DNA from: an uncultured Clostridia bacterium
GTDB lineage: Bacteria; Bacillota; Clostridia; TANB77; CAG-508
Direction: 5' to 3'
Length of the DNA stretch: 64,000 nt
Assembly (NCBI GenBank): GCA_934120045.1
Contig: CAKOTF010000002.1
Coordinates: forward strand, 152,055 to 216,054
Program-made: the position numbers and the translations under genes
Shown here: one piece after another, positions 51,463-60,964 of the stretch
Numbering within the stretch: position 1 is the first letter of the stretch
How the letters are laid out: every line of letters begins with the position of its first letter
Notes under the pieces: generated by a model
The model's input: the letters and a program-made list of their open reading frames with translations, nothing else
Databases searched by the model: none
Told to the model about the DNA's origin: nothing

Positions 51463-53208
51463 TTAATTTTCTTTTATTGAAATATGAACATCCTCCAATT
51501 GTTGGTTTGTTACAACTGATGGGGCTCGCATTAATAAATCTCTTGCTTTTTTATTTTTAGGAAATGCTATAACTTCTCTTATATTTGTTGAGTCTGCTAT
51601 AAGCATTACCATTCTATCTACACCAGGCGCAGCTCCAGCATGTGGTGGTGTACCATATTGGAATGCATTATATAATGCTCCAAATCTGTTTTTTACATCT
51701 TCTTCTGTATATCCTGCAATTTCAAATGCTTTAACCATTATTTCTGGATCATGATTTCTTACTGCTCCTGACATTGTCTCATATCCATTACATACTAAAT
51801 CAAATTGATATGCTAATATATTTAATGGATCTTTTGATTCTAATGCTTCTAATCCACCTTGTGGCATTGAAAATGGATTATGACAAAAGTCTATTGTTCC
51901 TTCGTCTGATAATTCATACATTGGAAAATCTACTATAAAACAGAATCTATATGTGTCTTTTTCTAATAAATCTAATTTCTTTCCAAGCTCAATTCTTACA
52001 AGTCCTGCAATTTTTTGTGCTTTATGGAATTCATCTGCTATAAAGAATATACTGTCTCCTGCTTTTACTTCATATTCATTTTCTAATTTTGCTTTTGCTT
52101 CATCTGTTATAAATTTAGCAATTCCACCTTGTACTGTTCCATCTTTTTCAAATTTTGTCCAAGCTAATCCTTTTGCTCCAACTTCATCTGTTGTAGCAAA
52201 TTCTGTCATTTTATCAAAGAATTTTCTTCCTTGCTCTGCACCATTTGGTACTACTATAGCTTTTACTGTTTTATCTTTAAATGCATTAAATTCTATATTT
52301 TCAAATACTTTTGTTACATCTTGAATAATTAATGGATTTCTTAAATCTGGTTTATCTATTCCGTATTTTTCCATGGCTTCTCTATATGGAATACGTATAA
52401 ATGGACCTTCGTCAACTTTCCAATTTGTGAACTTTTTAAATGTATATGGTATAACATCTTCTACTACCTTAAATACATCTTCTTGTGTTGCAAAACTCAT
52501 TTCAAAATCTAATTGATAGAATTCTCCTGGTGCTCTATCAGCACGTGGATCTTCATCTCTAAAACATGGTGCTATTTGAAAATATTTATCAAAACCACTT
52601 ACCATTAATAATTGTTTAAATTGTTGTGGTGCTTGTGGTAATGCATAAAATTCTCCTGGATGTAATCTACTTGGTACTAAGAAGTCTCTTGCTCCTTCTG
52701 GTGATGAATTTGCAAGTATTGGTGTTTGTATTTCTGCAAATCCCAATTCATCCATTTTATCTCTTAATGTTTTTAGGATTTTTGATCTTAATAAAATTAT
52801 ATTGTGTAATTTTTCATTTCTTAAATCCAAAAATCTATATTCAAGTCTCAAGTCTTCTCTTACTTCTTGGTCTGTATTTATTTCAAATGGTAATACATTT
52901 TTGCATTTTCCTAATATTTCAAATTTATTTGCTACAACTTCTATATCTCCTGTTGGCATTTTAGGATTTTTGCTACTTCTCTCCACAACTTTACCACATA
53001 TGTGAATACAACTTTCTGTTGGAAGATTTTTTACTTGTTCTTGCAATTTCTCATCATTTATTACAACTTGTGTTATTCCAAATTGATCTCTTAAATCTAT
53101 AAATATCATTCCACCTAAATTACGTATTTTTTGTACCCATCCAGATAGTTCTACTTCTTGATTTACATTATCTATTCTAAGTTCTCCTAAATTATGTGTT
53201 CTGTACAT
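51463..53208 (-). CDS. aspS: Aspartate-tRNA ligase
   Basis: At 581 residues it has normal bacterial length: N-terminal OB anticodon domain (1-100), class II core with motif 2 around FRDEDPRADRAPGEFYQLD, a GAD insert (about 300-400), and motif 3 near GVDRMVML. It charges tRNA-Asp. ATG 53208 follows AGAGAGG. It is monocistronic; its upstream sequence to 53275 holds only a weak promoter and no T-box. Confidence 0.97.
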   Translation of the reverse strand: MYRTHNLGELRIDNVNQEVELSGWVQKIRNLGGMIFIDLRDQFGITQVVINDEKLQEQVKNLPTESCIHICGKVVERSSKNPKMPTGDIEVVANKFEILGKCKNVLPFEINTDQEVREDLRLEYRFLDLRNEKLHNIILLRSKILKTLRDKMDELGFAEIQTPILANSSPEGARDFLVPSRLHPGEFYALPQAPQQFKQLLMVSGFDKYFQIAPCFRDEDPRADRAPGEFYQLDFEMSFATQEDVFKVVEDVIPYTFKKFTNWKVDEGPFIRIPYREAMEKYGIDKPDLRNPLIIQDVTKVFENIEFNAFKDKTVKAIVVPNGAEQGRKFFDKMTEFATTDEVGAKGLAWTKFEKDGTVQGGIAKFITDEAKAKLENEYEVKAGDSIFFIADEFHKAQKIAGLVRIELGKKLDLLEKDTYRFCFIVDFPMYELSDEGTIDFCHNPFSMPQGGLEALESKDPLNILAYQFDLVCNGYETMSGAVRNHDPEIMVKAFEIAGYTEEDVKNRFGALYNAFQYGTPPHAGAAPGVDRMVMLIADSTNIREVIAFPKNKKARDLLMRAPSVVTNQQLEDVHISIKEN

Positions 53209-53275
53209 TTCAATTACCTCTCTTTTTATTAGTTATATTTTTTTATAAAATGTCGTCTTTATTTTACTACAAAAT

Positions 53276-53303
53276 TAAAAAAATAGCAAGTTTTACTTGC
53301 TAC
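53276..53303 (-). terminator. Terminator of the pyrH-to-pilin-like unit
   Basis: TAGCAAGT and ACTTGCTA pair perfectly around three bases, followed by seven T residues on the minus strand. Confidence 0.85.
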
Positions 53304-53304
53304 T

Positions 53305-53856
53305 TCATTCAATCTCTTCATTTATCATTGGAACATTTGCATCTGTTCCAATTGTATAATATATAGTTTCATCAACTTGAATTCCTTGTACATAATAAAT
53401 TCTATGACTCTGCTCATTTATAATATATATATCTGTTATAACATTATTATTCCTATCTGTTATATTATTATCAGTGTTTTTTATATTATAAAATCCACCT
53501 CCAAAATTCAATGTAATTCCATCTATTAATCTTAAATTTAAAATATAATAATTATCATTATCATTTTCTCTCTTTTGTCCTAAAAATTCCATATCTCCAT
53601 TATATATTACTGGAAAAGAATCTTTTTCTAGTACAGGTATTTTTTTATAATTCAAATAATACATATTAACTTTGTTTTCTAATACCTCTATATCACTTTC
53701 AAGCTTTTTATATTCTCTTACTTCTATAACATCTTTTGCATTATAAATAACAATTGAAGTTACTATCGCAAGTACTAATATTGTTGTTGTTAAAGCAATC
53801 AATGAAATTCCTTTTTGATTTCTTGTTATTTTTGTTTTTCTATTTCTTTTTTTCAT
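53305..53856 (-). CDS. Type IV pilin-like protein lacking the conserved Glu5
   Basis: The start is ATG 53856 (MKKRNRKTK); the upstream TTG lacks support. The 183-residue protein has a basic leader ending in RNQKG at residue 16, followed by ISLIALTTTILVLAIVTSIV, which fits a class III (prepilin peptidase) signal. The usual Glu at position +5 is Ala. The outer domain is Asn/Asp/Tyr rich and ends acidic. No other pilus gene is nearby. It is the last gene of the pyrH-frr-uppS-cdsA-rseP row. It could be a minor pilin, a pseudopilin or a simple anchored protein. Confidence 0.75.
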   Translation of the reverse strand: MKKRNRKTKITRNQKGISLIALTTTILVLAIVTSIVIYNAKDVIEVREYKKLESDIEVLENKVNMYYLNYKKIPVLEKDSFPVIYNGDMEFLGQKRENDNDNYYILNLRLIDGITLNFGGGFYNIKNTDNNITDRNNNVITDIYIINEQSHRIYYVQGIQVDETIYYTIGTDANVPMINEEIE

Positions 53857-53873
53857 TTGCAACACTCTTTCTT

Positions 53874-54644
53874 TTATAGAATTCTTATAATATCATTATA
53901 TGTTACAATCAATGATAGAGCAAGTAAAATTGAAAAACCTATCATTTGAATTTTTGCTTCTGTTTCAATTTTCATTTGTTTTCTTCTAATTATTTCTATA
54001 ATCAATATCAAAATTTTTCCACCATCTAAAGCTGGTATTGGTAATAAATTTGTTATTCCCAATGATATTGAAATCAATGCCATCAAATTTATATAATTAG
54101 CAATTCCTGCCGTTTTTACAACTATTTCAGAAATTCCAACAATTCCAACCATCTGATCAACAGATGTTCCCACTGTAAATAATGTTTTTACACTATCTAA
54201 AATTGCAATTATAAATTCCCCTGTTGCTTTACCACTATATGTTAGTCTGTTAATTATAGTATCATCTATTGGATTTGCAAATTGTATTCCAACACTTGCA
54301 ACCAGTATATAATACACTATTAATCCAAAAGCAATATTTACAATTGGTCCAGCCAAAACAATAGCTATTCTTTTCCATACACTTGCTTTTGAAAATGCTC
54401 TATCATCATCTGATTCTTCATCTTCGCCTTCCATACTGCAAAAACCACCTAATGGTATTAATCTCAATGTATATTTAGTTTCTTTTCCTTGCTTTTGCCA
54501 TATTATTTTTCCAAATCCTATAGCAAATTCTTTTACTTTTATCTTGCATAATTTTGCAACACAAAAATGTCCACCTTCATGAATAAATATTAAAAATCCT
54601 AATAAAAATATAATTTTTAATGCATTAACTATAAAATTAATCAA
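53874..54644 (-). CDS. rseP: Site-2 protease (M50 / RseP type) without a PDZ domain
   Basis: The best start is TTG 54644 (MINFIVNALK), five bases after GGAGG; an upstream TTG at 54656 includes that site. The 256-residue membrane protein has the zinc motif HEGGH (22-26) in the first helix, the GFGKIIWQK and IPLGGFCSMEGE segments, and the second catalytic motif LLPIPALDGGK. Family members of this genomic position normally carry a PDZ domain of about 90 residues between the halves; here it is missing. It would cleave membrane-embedded substrates such as anti-sigma factors. Confidence 0.88.
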   Translation of the reverse strand: MINFIVNALKIIFLLGFLIFIHEGGHFCVAKLCKIKVKEFAIGFGKIIWQKQGKETKYTLRLIPLGGFCSMEGEDEESDDDRAFSKASVWKRIAIVLAGPIVNIAFGLIVYYILVASVGIQFANPIDDTIINRLTYSGKATGEFIIAILDSVKTLFTVGTSVDQMVGIVGISEIVVKTAGIANYINLMALISISLGITNLLPIPALDGGKILILIIEIIRRKQMKIETEAKIQMIGFSILLALSLIVTYNDIIRIL

Positions 54645-54656
54645 TTTAACCTCCAA

Positions 54657-55493
54657 TTAAATCATTGTTAAAAATACATATGCAAATGGTGCCAAAAACA
54701 TTAAACTATCTATTCTATCTAACATTCCACCATGTCCTGGTATCAAATTACTATAATCTTTTACATCAACATATCTTTTTATACTAGATGCTGCAAAATC
54801 TCCAATCTGTCCTATTATACTTAATATTATAGTAAATATAGTTATATAAGTATATGAATATTCGAATCCATTTATACTATTTATAGCATATGTATATATT
54901 AAAGCAATTATTACTGCCCCTATAATTCCTGCAATACATCCCTCAATTGATTTTTTAGGACTCACTTCACTAAACTTGTGTTTTCCAAATCTTTTTCCTA
55001 TTATATATGCAAATGTATCTGTTCCCCATGCTGCTATTATGGCAAACCAAACTAAATATCTTCCATTTTCCATTCCTCTAATTTTTGCTATAAATGAAAT
55101 ACAAGTTATTACATATATAATTCCAAATAAAGTATATGAAATATCTTTAAAATTGATTTTCATGTTTGTGACTATTATTGTAGTAAATAAGATTAATAAT
55201 AAAATTGGTATTATTAACATATTAAAATTTCCAACTGCTACTGTATCAAATTTTTCTGGTCCAATATGTATTAAAGCAATTAAAATACATGAAATATATC
55301 CAATCCATCTTATTGGTTTTGAATCTTTTGATATTGCATTTAAATATTCTTGCATTGCAATTGCTGCAATAATTGCTAAAAATACATCTACTACATATTT
55401 ATTTCCAAGTGTTAGAACTAATACAACCAATGGAAAACCAAGTAATGCTGAGGTTATTCTCTTTATATCTATTTTTTTCTTAATTTTTTCCAT
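54657..55493 (-). CDS. cdsA: Phosphatidate cytidylyltransferase
   Basis: The start is ATG 55493 (MEKIKKKIDIKRI), one base after the uppS stop (TAG-T-ATG), which implies coupling. The 278-residue protein has about eight membrane helices and the CdsA signature SPKKSIEGCIAGI with the later DxxxSxxKR-like DFAASSIKRYVDVKDYS and PGHGGMLDRIDS. It makes CDP-diacylglycerol for phospholipid synthesis. Confidence 0.95.
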   Translation of the reverse strand: MEKIKKKIDIKRITSALLGFPLVVLVLTLGNKYVVDVFLAIIAAIAMQEYLNAISKDSKPIRWIGYISCILIALIHIGPEKFDTVAVGNFNMLIIPILLLILFTTIIVTNMKINFKDISYTLFGIIYVITCISFIAKIRGMENGRYLVWFAIIAAWGTDTFAYIIGKRFGKHKFSEVSPKKSIEGCIAGIIGAVIIALIYTYAINSINGFEYSYTYITIFTIILSIIGQIGDFAASSIKRYVDVKDYSNLIPGHGGMLDRIDSLMFLAPFAYVFLTMI

Positions 55494-55494
55494 A

Positions 55495-56208
55495 CTAATT
55501 CGCCCCAAATTTCCTTGTTCTTTTTTGGTATTCAATAATCGCTTCATCTAAGTCATCCTCAGTAAAATCTGGCCAGTTTTTGTTAACAAATAATAATTCT
55601 GAATATACAGATTGCCATGGTAAAAAACCACTTAATCTAATTTCACCACTTGTTCTTATAACCAAATCTGGATCTGGTTCACCTGTTGTATAAAGATTAT
55701 CAGATACCATTTTTTCATTTATTTCATCTACATTTATTTTTCCTTGTTTTACCTGTTCTGCTATTTTTCTTGTAGCTTTTACAATTTCATCTCTTCCACC
55801 ATAATTTAAAGCAATATTAAATGTTACACCTGTATTATTTTTGGTTCTTTCCATACATTCTCTTATACTTTTTTGCATTCCTCTAGAAAGAGCTGTTATA
55901 TCTCCTAAAATTTTTACTTTAATGTTTTCTGAATCTGCTCTTTTAGCATAATCATCTAAATAAGTTTGAAGTAGTAACATTAATGTTTTTACTTCATCTT
56001 CAGCTCTTTTCCAATTTTCTGTTGAAAATGCATATACAGTTATATGTTGTAAACCAATTTTATTTGCATATCTTACTATTTTTTCAAGAGTTTTTGCGCC
56101 TTCTTTATGTCCAAAACTAACAGGTTTTCCTTGAGCTTTTGCCCATCTTCTATTTCCATCCATTATTATTGCTATAGATTTTGGCATATTTTCTTTATTA
56201 AATTCCAT
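55495..56208 (-). CDS. uppS: Undecaprenyl diphosphate synthase
   Basis: The 237-residue cis-prenyltransferase shows IAIIMDGNRRWA with the catalytic Asp, GHKEGAKTLEKI, YAFSTENWKR and the final RTSGEIRLSGFLPWQSVYSEL. It builds the C55 carrier for cell-wall synthesis. ATG 56208 follows AAAAAGGAAAA. Order frr-uppS-cdsA-rseP is the classic bacterial one. Confidence 0.97.
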   Translation of the reverse strand: MEFNKENMPKSIAIIMDGNRRWAKAQGKPVSFGHKEGAKTLEKIVRYANKIGLQHITVYAFSTENWKRAEDEVKTLMLLLQTYLDDYAKRADSENIKVKILGDITALSRGMQKSIRECMERTKNNTGVTFNIALNYGGRDEIVKATRKIAEQVKQGKINVDEINEKMVSDNLYTTGEPDPDLVIRTSGEIRLSGFLPWQSVYSELLFVNKNWPDFTEDDLDEAIIEYQKRTRKFGAN

Positions 56209-56239
56209 TTTTTATTTTTCCTTTTTAAATTGGTTTATT

Positions 56240-56788
56240 TTACACACTCATAATTTCTTTTTCTTTATCAGCTAAAATTTTATCAATTTCGTCTATATAT
56301 TTATCTGTTATTTTTTGAATTTCTGTTTCTGCTGATTTTAGTTCATCTTCTGTTATTTCACTATTTTTTTGTTTTGCTTTTGCTTCATCTATTCCATCTC
56401 TTCTTATAGCTCTTATTGAAACTTTTGCTTCTTCTGCTATTTTTCTTATTTCTTTAGCTAATTCTTTTCTTCTTTCTTCTGTTAATTCTGGAAATGATAA
56501 TCTAATTACTTTTCCATCATTATTTGGATTTAAACCAATATCTGATGCTAATATAGCTTTTTCTATATCTTTTAATACACTTACATCCCATGGTTGAATA
56601 ACTATTAATCTAGCTTCTGGAACTGAAACTCCTGCAACTTGGTTAATTGGTGTTGGTGTTCCATAATAATCAATTTTTACTTTATTTAATATAGCAGGAT
56701 TAGCTCTTCCAGCTCTAATTTCTGATAATTTCTCCTTAAATGCTTCTATTGATTTTTCCATTCTTTCTTTTAAATTTGTATAATCCAT
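56240..56788 (-). CDS. frr: Ribosome recycling factor
   Basis: A 182-residue protein of normal length with the helical-bundle ends ( MEKSIEAFKEKLSEIRAGRANP and LTEERRKELAKEIRKI ) and the central beta domain around VSVPEARLIVIQPWD. With EF-G it splits post-termination ribosomes. ATG 56788 follows AAAGGAAG. It lies 34 bases behind pyrH. Confidence 0.97.
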   Translation of the reverse strand: MDYTNLKERMEKSIEAFKEKLSEIRAGRANPAILNKVKIDYYGTPTPINQVAGVSVPEARLIVIQPWDVSVLKDIEKAILASDIGLNPNNDGKVIRLSFPELTEERRKELAKEIRKIAEEAKVSIRAIRRDGIDEAKAKQKNSEITEDELKSAETEIQKITDKYIDEIDKILADKEKEIMSV

Positions 56789-56822
56789 ATAAAATCTTCC
56801 TTTCTTTTTATAAAAATATATT

Positions 56823-57530
56823 TTATGATACTATTGTACCAATTTTTTCTCCTTTTACTGCTCTAACAATATTTTCAGGATCTGCAATTCCAAATACTAA
56901 TAATGGAATATTATTATCTCTACACATTGCAGTTGCTGTTGAATCCATAACTTTTAAGTCTTTATTTAAAACATCTAAATATGATATTTCCTCAAACTTT
57001 ATTGCATCTGGTTGAATCTTTGGATCTGCAGAATAAACTGCGTCAATTGCTTTTCCTAAAAGTATAATGTCTGCTTTTATTTCTGTTGCTCTTAATACTG
57101 CTGCTGTATCTGTTGTAAAATATGGATGACCAGATCCACAGGCAAAGATTACTACTCTTCCTCTATTTAAATGTTTTTCAGCTTTTCTTTGTATAAATGG
57201 TTCTGCAATTTCTCTCATTTCAATTGCAGTTTGAACTCTAGAATGTACACCTCTTGCTTCAAGTGCATCTTGCAATGCTAATGCATTCATTGATGTAGCA
57301 AGCATTCCCATATAATCTGCTGTTGTTCTTTCCATATCTAGGCCATTTCTTCCTCTCCAGAAATTTCCTCCTCCTACAACTATGGCAATTTGAACTCCCA
57401 TATCAACTACTTCTTTTATTTTATCACAAATTTTTCCTACAACTTCTGGATTTACTCCTACTTTTTGCTCTCCAGCTAATGCTTCTCCACTTAATTTTAG
57501 TAGAACTCTTTTATATTTTGCTTCTGACAT
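56823..57530 (-). CDS. pyrH: Uridylate kinase
   Basis: The 235-residue amino acid kinase fold protein has [24 protein letters not shown], the [16 protein letters not shown] segment and [17 protein letters not shown]. It phosphorylates UMP to UDP. ATG 57530 follows AAAGGAAG. It begins the pyrH-frr-uppS-cdsA-rseP-pilin-like unit, just behind the rplL terminator. Confidence 0.97.
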   Translation of the reverse strand: MSEAKYKRVLLKLSGEALAGEQKVGVNPEVVGKICDKIKEVVDMGVQIAIVVGGGNFWRGRNGLDMERTTADYMGMLATSMNALALQDALEARGVHSRVQTAIEMREIAEPFIQRKAEKHLNRGRVVIFACGSGHPYFTTDTAAVLRATEIKADIILLGKAIDAVYSADPKIQPDAIKFEEISYLDVLNKDLKVMDSTATAMCRDNNIPLLVFGIADPENIVRAVKGEKIGTIVS

Positions 57531-57655
57531 TTTCTTTTCTTCCTTTCTAATAAAAATTATCCATATATAATGTATTTTATGCCATTTTATTTTCGTTAAT
57601 CATTCTATCATACTTTTATAAAAAAAGAAAGTATTTATTAAGATTTTTCCATATA

Positions 57656-57689
57656 AGAAAAGAGCCTAAGATTATTCTTAGACTCTTTA
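57656..57689 (-). terminator. Terminator of the ribosomal protein operon
   Basis: AAAGAG-CTAAGA pairs with TCTTAG-CTCTTT with one mismatch, then TTTTCTT on the minus strand, directly behind rplL. Confidence 0.82.
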
Positions 57690-57695
57690 TAGTAA

Positions 57696-58055
57696 TTATT
57701 GTAATTCAATAACTGCTCCAACTTCTTCTAATTTAGCTTTTAATTCTTCAGCTTCTGCTTTAGAAACGTTTTCTTTTAATGTTTTAGGTGCTCCATCTAC
57801 TAAATCTTTAGCATCTTTTAATCCTAAACCTAATGCATTTTTAACAGCTGTGATAACTTTAATTTTTTGATCTCCAGCTTCTTTTAATACAACATTGAAT
57901 GATGTTTTTTCTTCAGCTGCTGCTGCTCCAGCTGCTGCTGGTGCTGCTGCTGCAACTGCAGATACTCCAAATTCTTCTTCTATAGCTTTTACTAATTCTG
58001 ATAATTCAACAACAGTCATAGCTTTAACTGCTTCTATTATTTCTTCTTTACTCAT
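57696..58055 (-). CDS. rplL: Ribosomal protein L7/L12
   Basis: A 119-residue protein with the N-terminal dimerisation helices, the Ala-rich hinge (about residues 34-50) and the C-terminal domain [19 protein letters not shown]. It forms the ribosomal stalk that recruits translation factors. ATG 58055 follows AGGAGG. A terminator follows, and rpoB is not next, unlike in most relatives. Confidence 0.98.
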   Translation of the reverse strand: MSKEEIIEAVKAMTVVELSELVKAIEEEFGVSAVAAAAPAAAGAAAAEEKTSFNVVLKEAGDQKIKVITAVKNALGLGLKDAKDLVDGAPKTLKENVSKAEAEELKAKLEEVGAVIELQ

Positions 58056-58149
58056 TTTAAAATCCTCCTAATAATTTTTTGCGATTACATCGCATCTTAT
58101 TTTTTAGCAATTTAAGTTTTGCCAAACTTATTTAATTTACTTATAAAAA

Positions 58150-58650
58150 CTAAGCGTTTTCTTTTTGTTTTTGTACTTCACCAAGTGCAACTGCAAGTTT
58201 TGATATATTTCCAAGTAATGCACCAGCAAGCATTGATAATAATGTTTCTCTTGATGGTAATTTTGCTAAAGTTATTATTTCTTCAGCTGTCATAACTTTG
58301 CCTTCAATTACTCCACCTTTAATTTTATAAAAATCATTGTCTTTGCTGTAATTGTAAATTGCTTTTGCAGCTTCTAAATAATCTTCATTATTCATAATAA
58401 CTGCTGTTGGTCCTTCTAATAAATCATCAAGACCTTCAATTCCATTTTCAGCTAAAGCTCTTCTTATAATATTGTTTTTGATAACTTTGTATTCAGAATC
58501 TGATTTTCTTAATTCTGATCTTAATTCTGTTACATCAGCAACATTAATTCCTCTGTAATCTGTTAAAAGTATTATTTTAGCTTCTTTCATTTTAGCAGCT
58601 AAATTTGCAACTTCTTCTTTCTTTTGGTTTATGATTTTTTCACTTGCCAT
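58150..58650 (-). CDS. rplJ: Ribosomal protein L10
   Basis: The start is ATG 58650 (MASEKIINQKK) behind AGGAGGTGA. The 166-residue protein has the conserved ILLTDYRGINVADVTELR and a C-terminal helix that binds L7/L12. L10 is the stalk base and the repressor of its own mRNA through the leader at 58685-58795. Confidence 0.97.
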   Translation of the reverse strand: MASEKIINQKKEEVANLAAKMKEAKIILLTDYRGINVADVTELRSELRKSDSEYKVIKNNIIRRALAENGIEGLDDLLEGPTAVIMNNEDYLEAAKAIYNYSKDNDFYKIKGGVIEGKVMTAEEIITLAKLPSRETLLSMLAGALLGNISKLAVALGEVQKQKENA

Positions 58651-58684
58651 TAATTTCACCTCCTAGAATCTATTAAATATAATT

Positions 58685-58795
58685 TTTAACTAAATTATAA
58701 AACAATCTCTATACCACGAGGCATAGAGATTGCGTTTCACGAATCTTATACCTCGGTAGGACTTATTTTATTGCCTACTGTCTATGGCATTATAT
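58685..58795 (-). promoter_or_regulatory. L10 leader (autoregulatory RNA of rplJ-rplL)
   Basis: The minus strand between rplA and rplJ carries CCTACCGAGGT and a strong stem AATCTCTATGCC / GGTATAGAGATT, matching the layout of Firmicute L10 leaders that bind the L10-L12 complex. Confidence 0.8.
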
Positions 58796-58798
58796 ATA

Positions 58799-59482
58799 TT
58801 ATTTTTGGTTAATGTAAAGTCCAGGTCCCATTGTTGTTGATACAGAAACACTTCTGATATATTGTCCTTTTGCAGCTGCTGGTTTTGCTTTAATAATAGC
58901 TCCCATTATAGCATCATAGTTTTCTGCTAATTTTTCAGCTCCAAATGAAACTTTACCAAATCCTAAGTGAATTATATTTGTTTTATCTAATCTATATTCA
59001 ACTTTACCTGATTTGATTTCTTTGATTGCTTTTGTTACATCCATTGTAACTGTTCCTGATTTTGGATTTGGCATTAATCCTTTTGGTCCTAATACCTTTC
59101 CTAATCTTCCTACTACACCCATCATGTCTGGTGTTGCAACTACTACATCATAGTCGAACCAGTTTTCATTTTGAATCTTTGGAATTAATTCTTCAGCACC
59201 TACGAAATCTGCTCCTGCTTTTTCAGCTTCTTCAGCTTTAGGTCCTTTAGCAAATACTAAAACTTTTTGTGTTTTACCTGTACCATTTGGAAGTACTACT
59301 GTACCTCTTACTTGTTGATCAGCATGTTTTGAATCTACACCTAATTTAACATGTAATTCAACTGTTTGATCAAATTTTGTTTTTGGCATTTTTTCTATAA
59401 CATCTAATGCTTCTTTGATATCATATTCTTTGTTAGCTTCTACTAACTTAACGCTTTCTGCGTATCTTTTTGACATTTTCAT
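58799..59482 (-). CDS. rplA: Ribosomal protein L1
   Basis: The 227-residue protein has the L1 pattern [39 protein letters not shown] and a final [15 protein letters not shown]. It binds 23S rRNA at the L1 stalk and guides exit of tRNA. ATG 59482 follows AAAGGAGG. Confidence 0.98.
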   Translation of the reverse strand: MKMSKRYAESVKLVEANKEYDIKEALDVIEKMPKTKFDQTVELHVKLGVDSKHADQQVRGTVVLPNGTGKTQKVLVFAKGPKAEEAEKAGADFVGAEELIPKIQNENWFDYDVVVATPDMMGVVGRLGKVLGPKGLMPNPKSGTVTMDVTKAIKEIKSGKVEYRLDKTNIIHLGFGKVSFGAEKLAENYDAIMGAIIKAKPAAAKGQYIRSVSVSTTMGPGLYINQK

Positions 59483-59545
59483 TTTAATCCTCCTTTGGTT
59501 TTAACGAATACCTTATGTACTCTCCCAATATTTTTATATTTTAAA

Positions 59546-59974
59546 CTAGTCTACAACAACTACTCCCATAGCTCTTGCTGTTCCAGCTACCATACTCATA
59601 GCTGCTTCTAATGATGCAGCATTTAAGTCTGGCATTTTTTGTTCAGCTATAGCTTTTACTTGTTCCTTTGTTATTTTTGCAACCTTTTCTTTATTTGGTT
59701 TTCCAGAACCTTTTTCAATTTTTATAGCTTTTTTAATTAATACAGCAACTGGTGGAACTTTTGTTATAAATGAGAATGATTTATCTTTATATACTGTAAT
59801 AACTACTGGTATTATAAATCCTGCTTGGTTTGCTGTTCTATCATTAAATTCTTTTACGAATTGCATGATATTTACACCACTACCTCCTAATGCTGGTCCA
59901 ACTGGTGGAGCTGGAGTTGCCTTTGCTGCTTCTATTTGTAATTTTATTATATTTGAAATTTCTTTCTCTGCCAT
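59546..59974 (-). CDS. rplK: Ribosomal protein L11
   Basis: A 142-residue protein with the N-terminal [19 protein letters not shown] loop and C-terminal rRNA-binding domain ending in [10 protein letters not shown]. It forms the GTPase-associated centre. ATG 59974 follows AAAGGAGG. Confidence 0.98.
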   Translation of the reverse strand: MAEKEISNIIKLQIEAAKATPAPPVGPALGGSGVNIMQFVKEFNDRTANQAGFIIPVVITVYKDKSFSFITKVPPVAVLIKKAIKIEKGSGKPNKEKVAKITKEQVKAIAEQKMPDLNAASLEAAMSMVAGTARAMGVVVVD

Positions 59975-59992
59975 TTCTAATTTTCGCCTCCT

Positions 59993-60529
59993 TTAATCTA
60001 CTCTTTCTATATGTGCAAAATCAACATCTACTGGAGTTTCTCTACCAAACATAGATATTAAGACTTTTGCTCTGTGTTTTTCTTTATCAATTGATTGAAC
60101 ATTTCCTATATAATCCTTAAATGCTCCTTGAAGTATTTTTACTGAATCATTTACTTCATAGTCAACATTTATTGTAGATTCATCAAATCCCATTGCTCTA
60201 ATTTCTTCATCAGTTAATGGAATTGGATCTGTTCCAGAACCAACAAATCCTGTTACTCCTCTTGTATTTCTTACTATGTACCAAGTTTCCTCAGTAACAA
60301 TCATTTTTACTAATACATATGCAGGGAATACTTTTCTTAGATTTGCTTTTTTCTTACCATCTTTTATTTCAATTTGTTCTTCCATTGGAACAACTATATC
60401 AAAGAAGTAATCTTCTAGTTCTCTATTTTTTACAGTTTTTTCAAGGTCAGTTTTTACTTTGTTTTCATAACCTGAGTATGTATGAACTACATACCATCTT
60501 GGTTTCATATCATAATCTTTTTGAGACAT
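59993..60529 (-). CDS. nusG: Transcription termination/antitermination protein NusG
   Basis: The 178-residue protein has the NGN domain (RWYVVHTYSGYENKVK ... FPAYVLVKM) and a C-terminal KOW domain (GAFKDYIGNVQSID). It binds RNA polymerase and couples it to Rho or the ribosome. ATG 60529 follows AAGGAGG, 12 bases after secE. Confidence 0.97.
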   Translation of the reverse strand: MSQKDYDMKPRWYVVHTYSGYENKVKTDLEKTVKNRELEDYFFDIVVPMEEQIEIKDGKKKANLRKVFPAYVLVKMIVTEETWYIVRNTRGVTGFVGSGTDPIPLTDEEIRAMGFDESTINVDYEVNDSVKILQGAFKDYIGNVQSIDKEKHRAKVLISMFGRETPVDVDFAHIERVD

Positions 60530-60540
60530 AATTGACCTCC

Positions 60541-60936
60541 TTATTCTTCATTACCAGATTCACCATCTGTATTTTCTGTTGATGATGTTTCATCAGAATT
60601 TTCACTAGTATTTTCTTCTGTTGATGAAGTATTCTCAGTACTTTCTGTATTATTCTCAGTAGAATTATTATCAGTACTTTTTGTACTTTCAGTATTATTA
60701 TATTTTTCATTAACAATACTTTGTAATTTACTAATTCCATACTTATTTCCTAAATCAAATACTGCATCTAAAGCAAATACTATAATTGCTGTAATTATAA
60801 CAATTGTTACAACTGCTGTTGTATTATTTATCAATTGTTTTGGTGTTGGCCAAATTACTCTTTTTAATTCTGCCTTAAAATCTTTAAAAAAATGTTTTTT
60901 GACTTTGTTGTCATTTTTATTTTCATTTTTAGCCAT
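60541..60936 (-). CDS. secE: Preprotein translocase subunit SecE with a long acidic outer tail
   Basis: Residues 14-60 are normal SecE: FFKDFKAELKRVIWPTPKQ and one membrane helix (about 39-60). After a short amphipathic piece the protein continues with about 50 residues (80-131) made almost only of Ser, Thr, Asn, Glu and Asp. Typical bacterial SecE of this type stops near residue 60-75. The tail would lie outside the cell. Its reading frame is held open to a single stop, and the nusG binding site follows at once. ATG 60936 follows AAGGAGG. Confidence 0.92.
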   Translation of the reverse strand: MAKNENKNDNKVKKHFFKDFKAELKRVIWPTPKQLINNTTAVVTIVIITAIIVFALDAVFDLGNKYGISKLQSIVNEKYNNTESTKSTDNNSTENNTESTENTSSTEENTSENSDETSSTENTDGESGNEE

Positions 60937-60964
60937 TTTATTTCCTCCTTAAAATAGCTTTATA

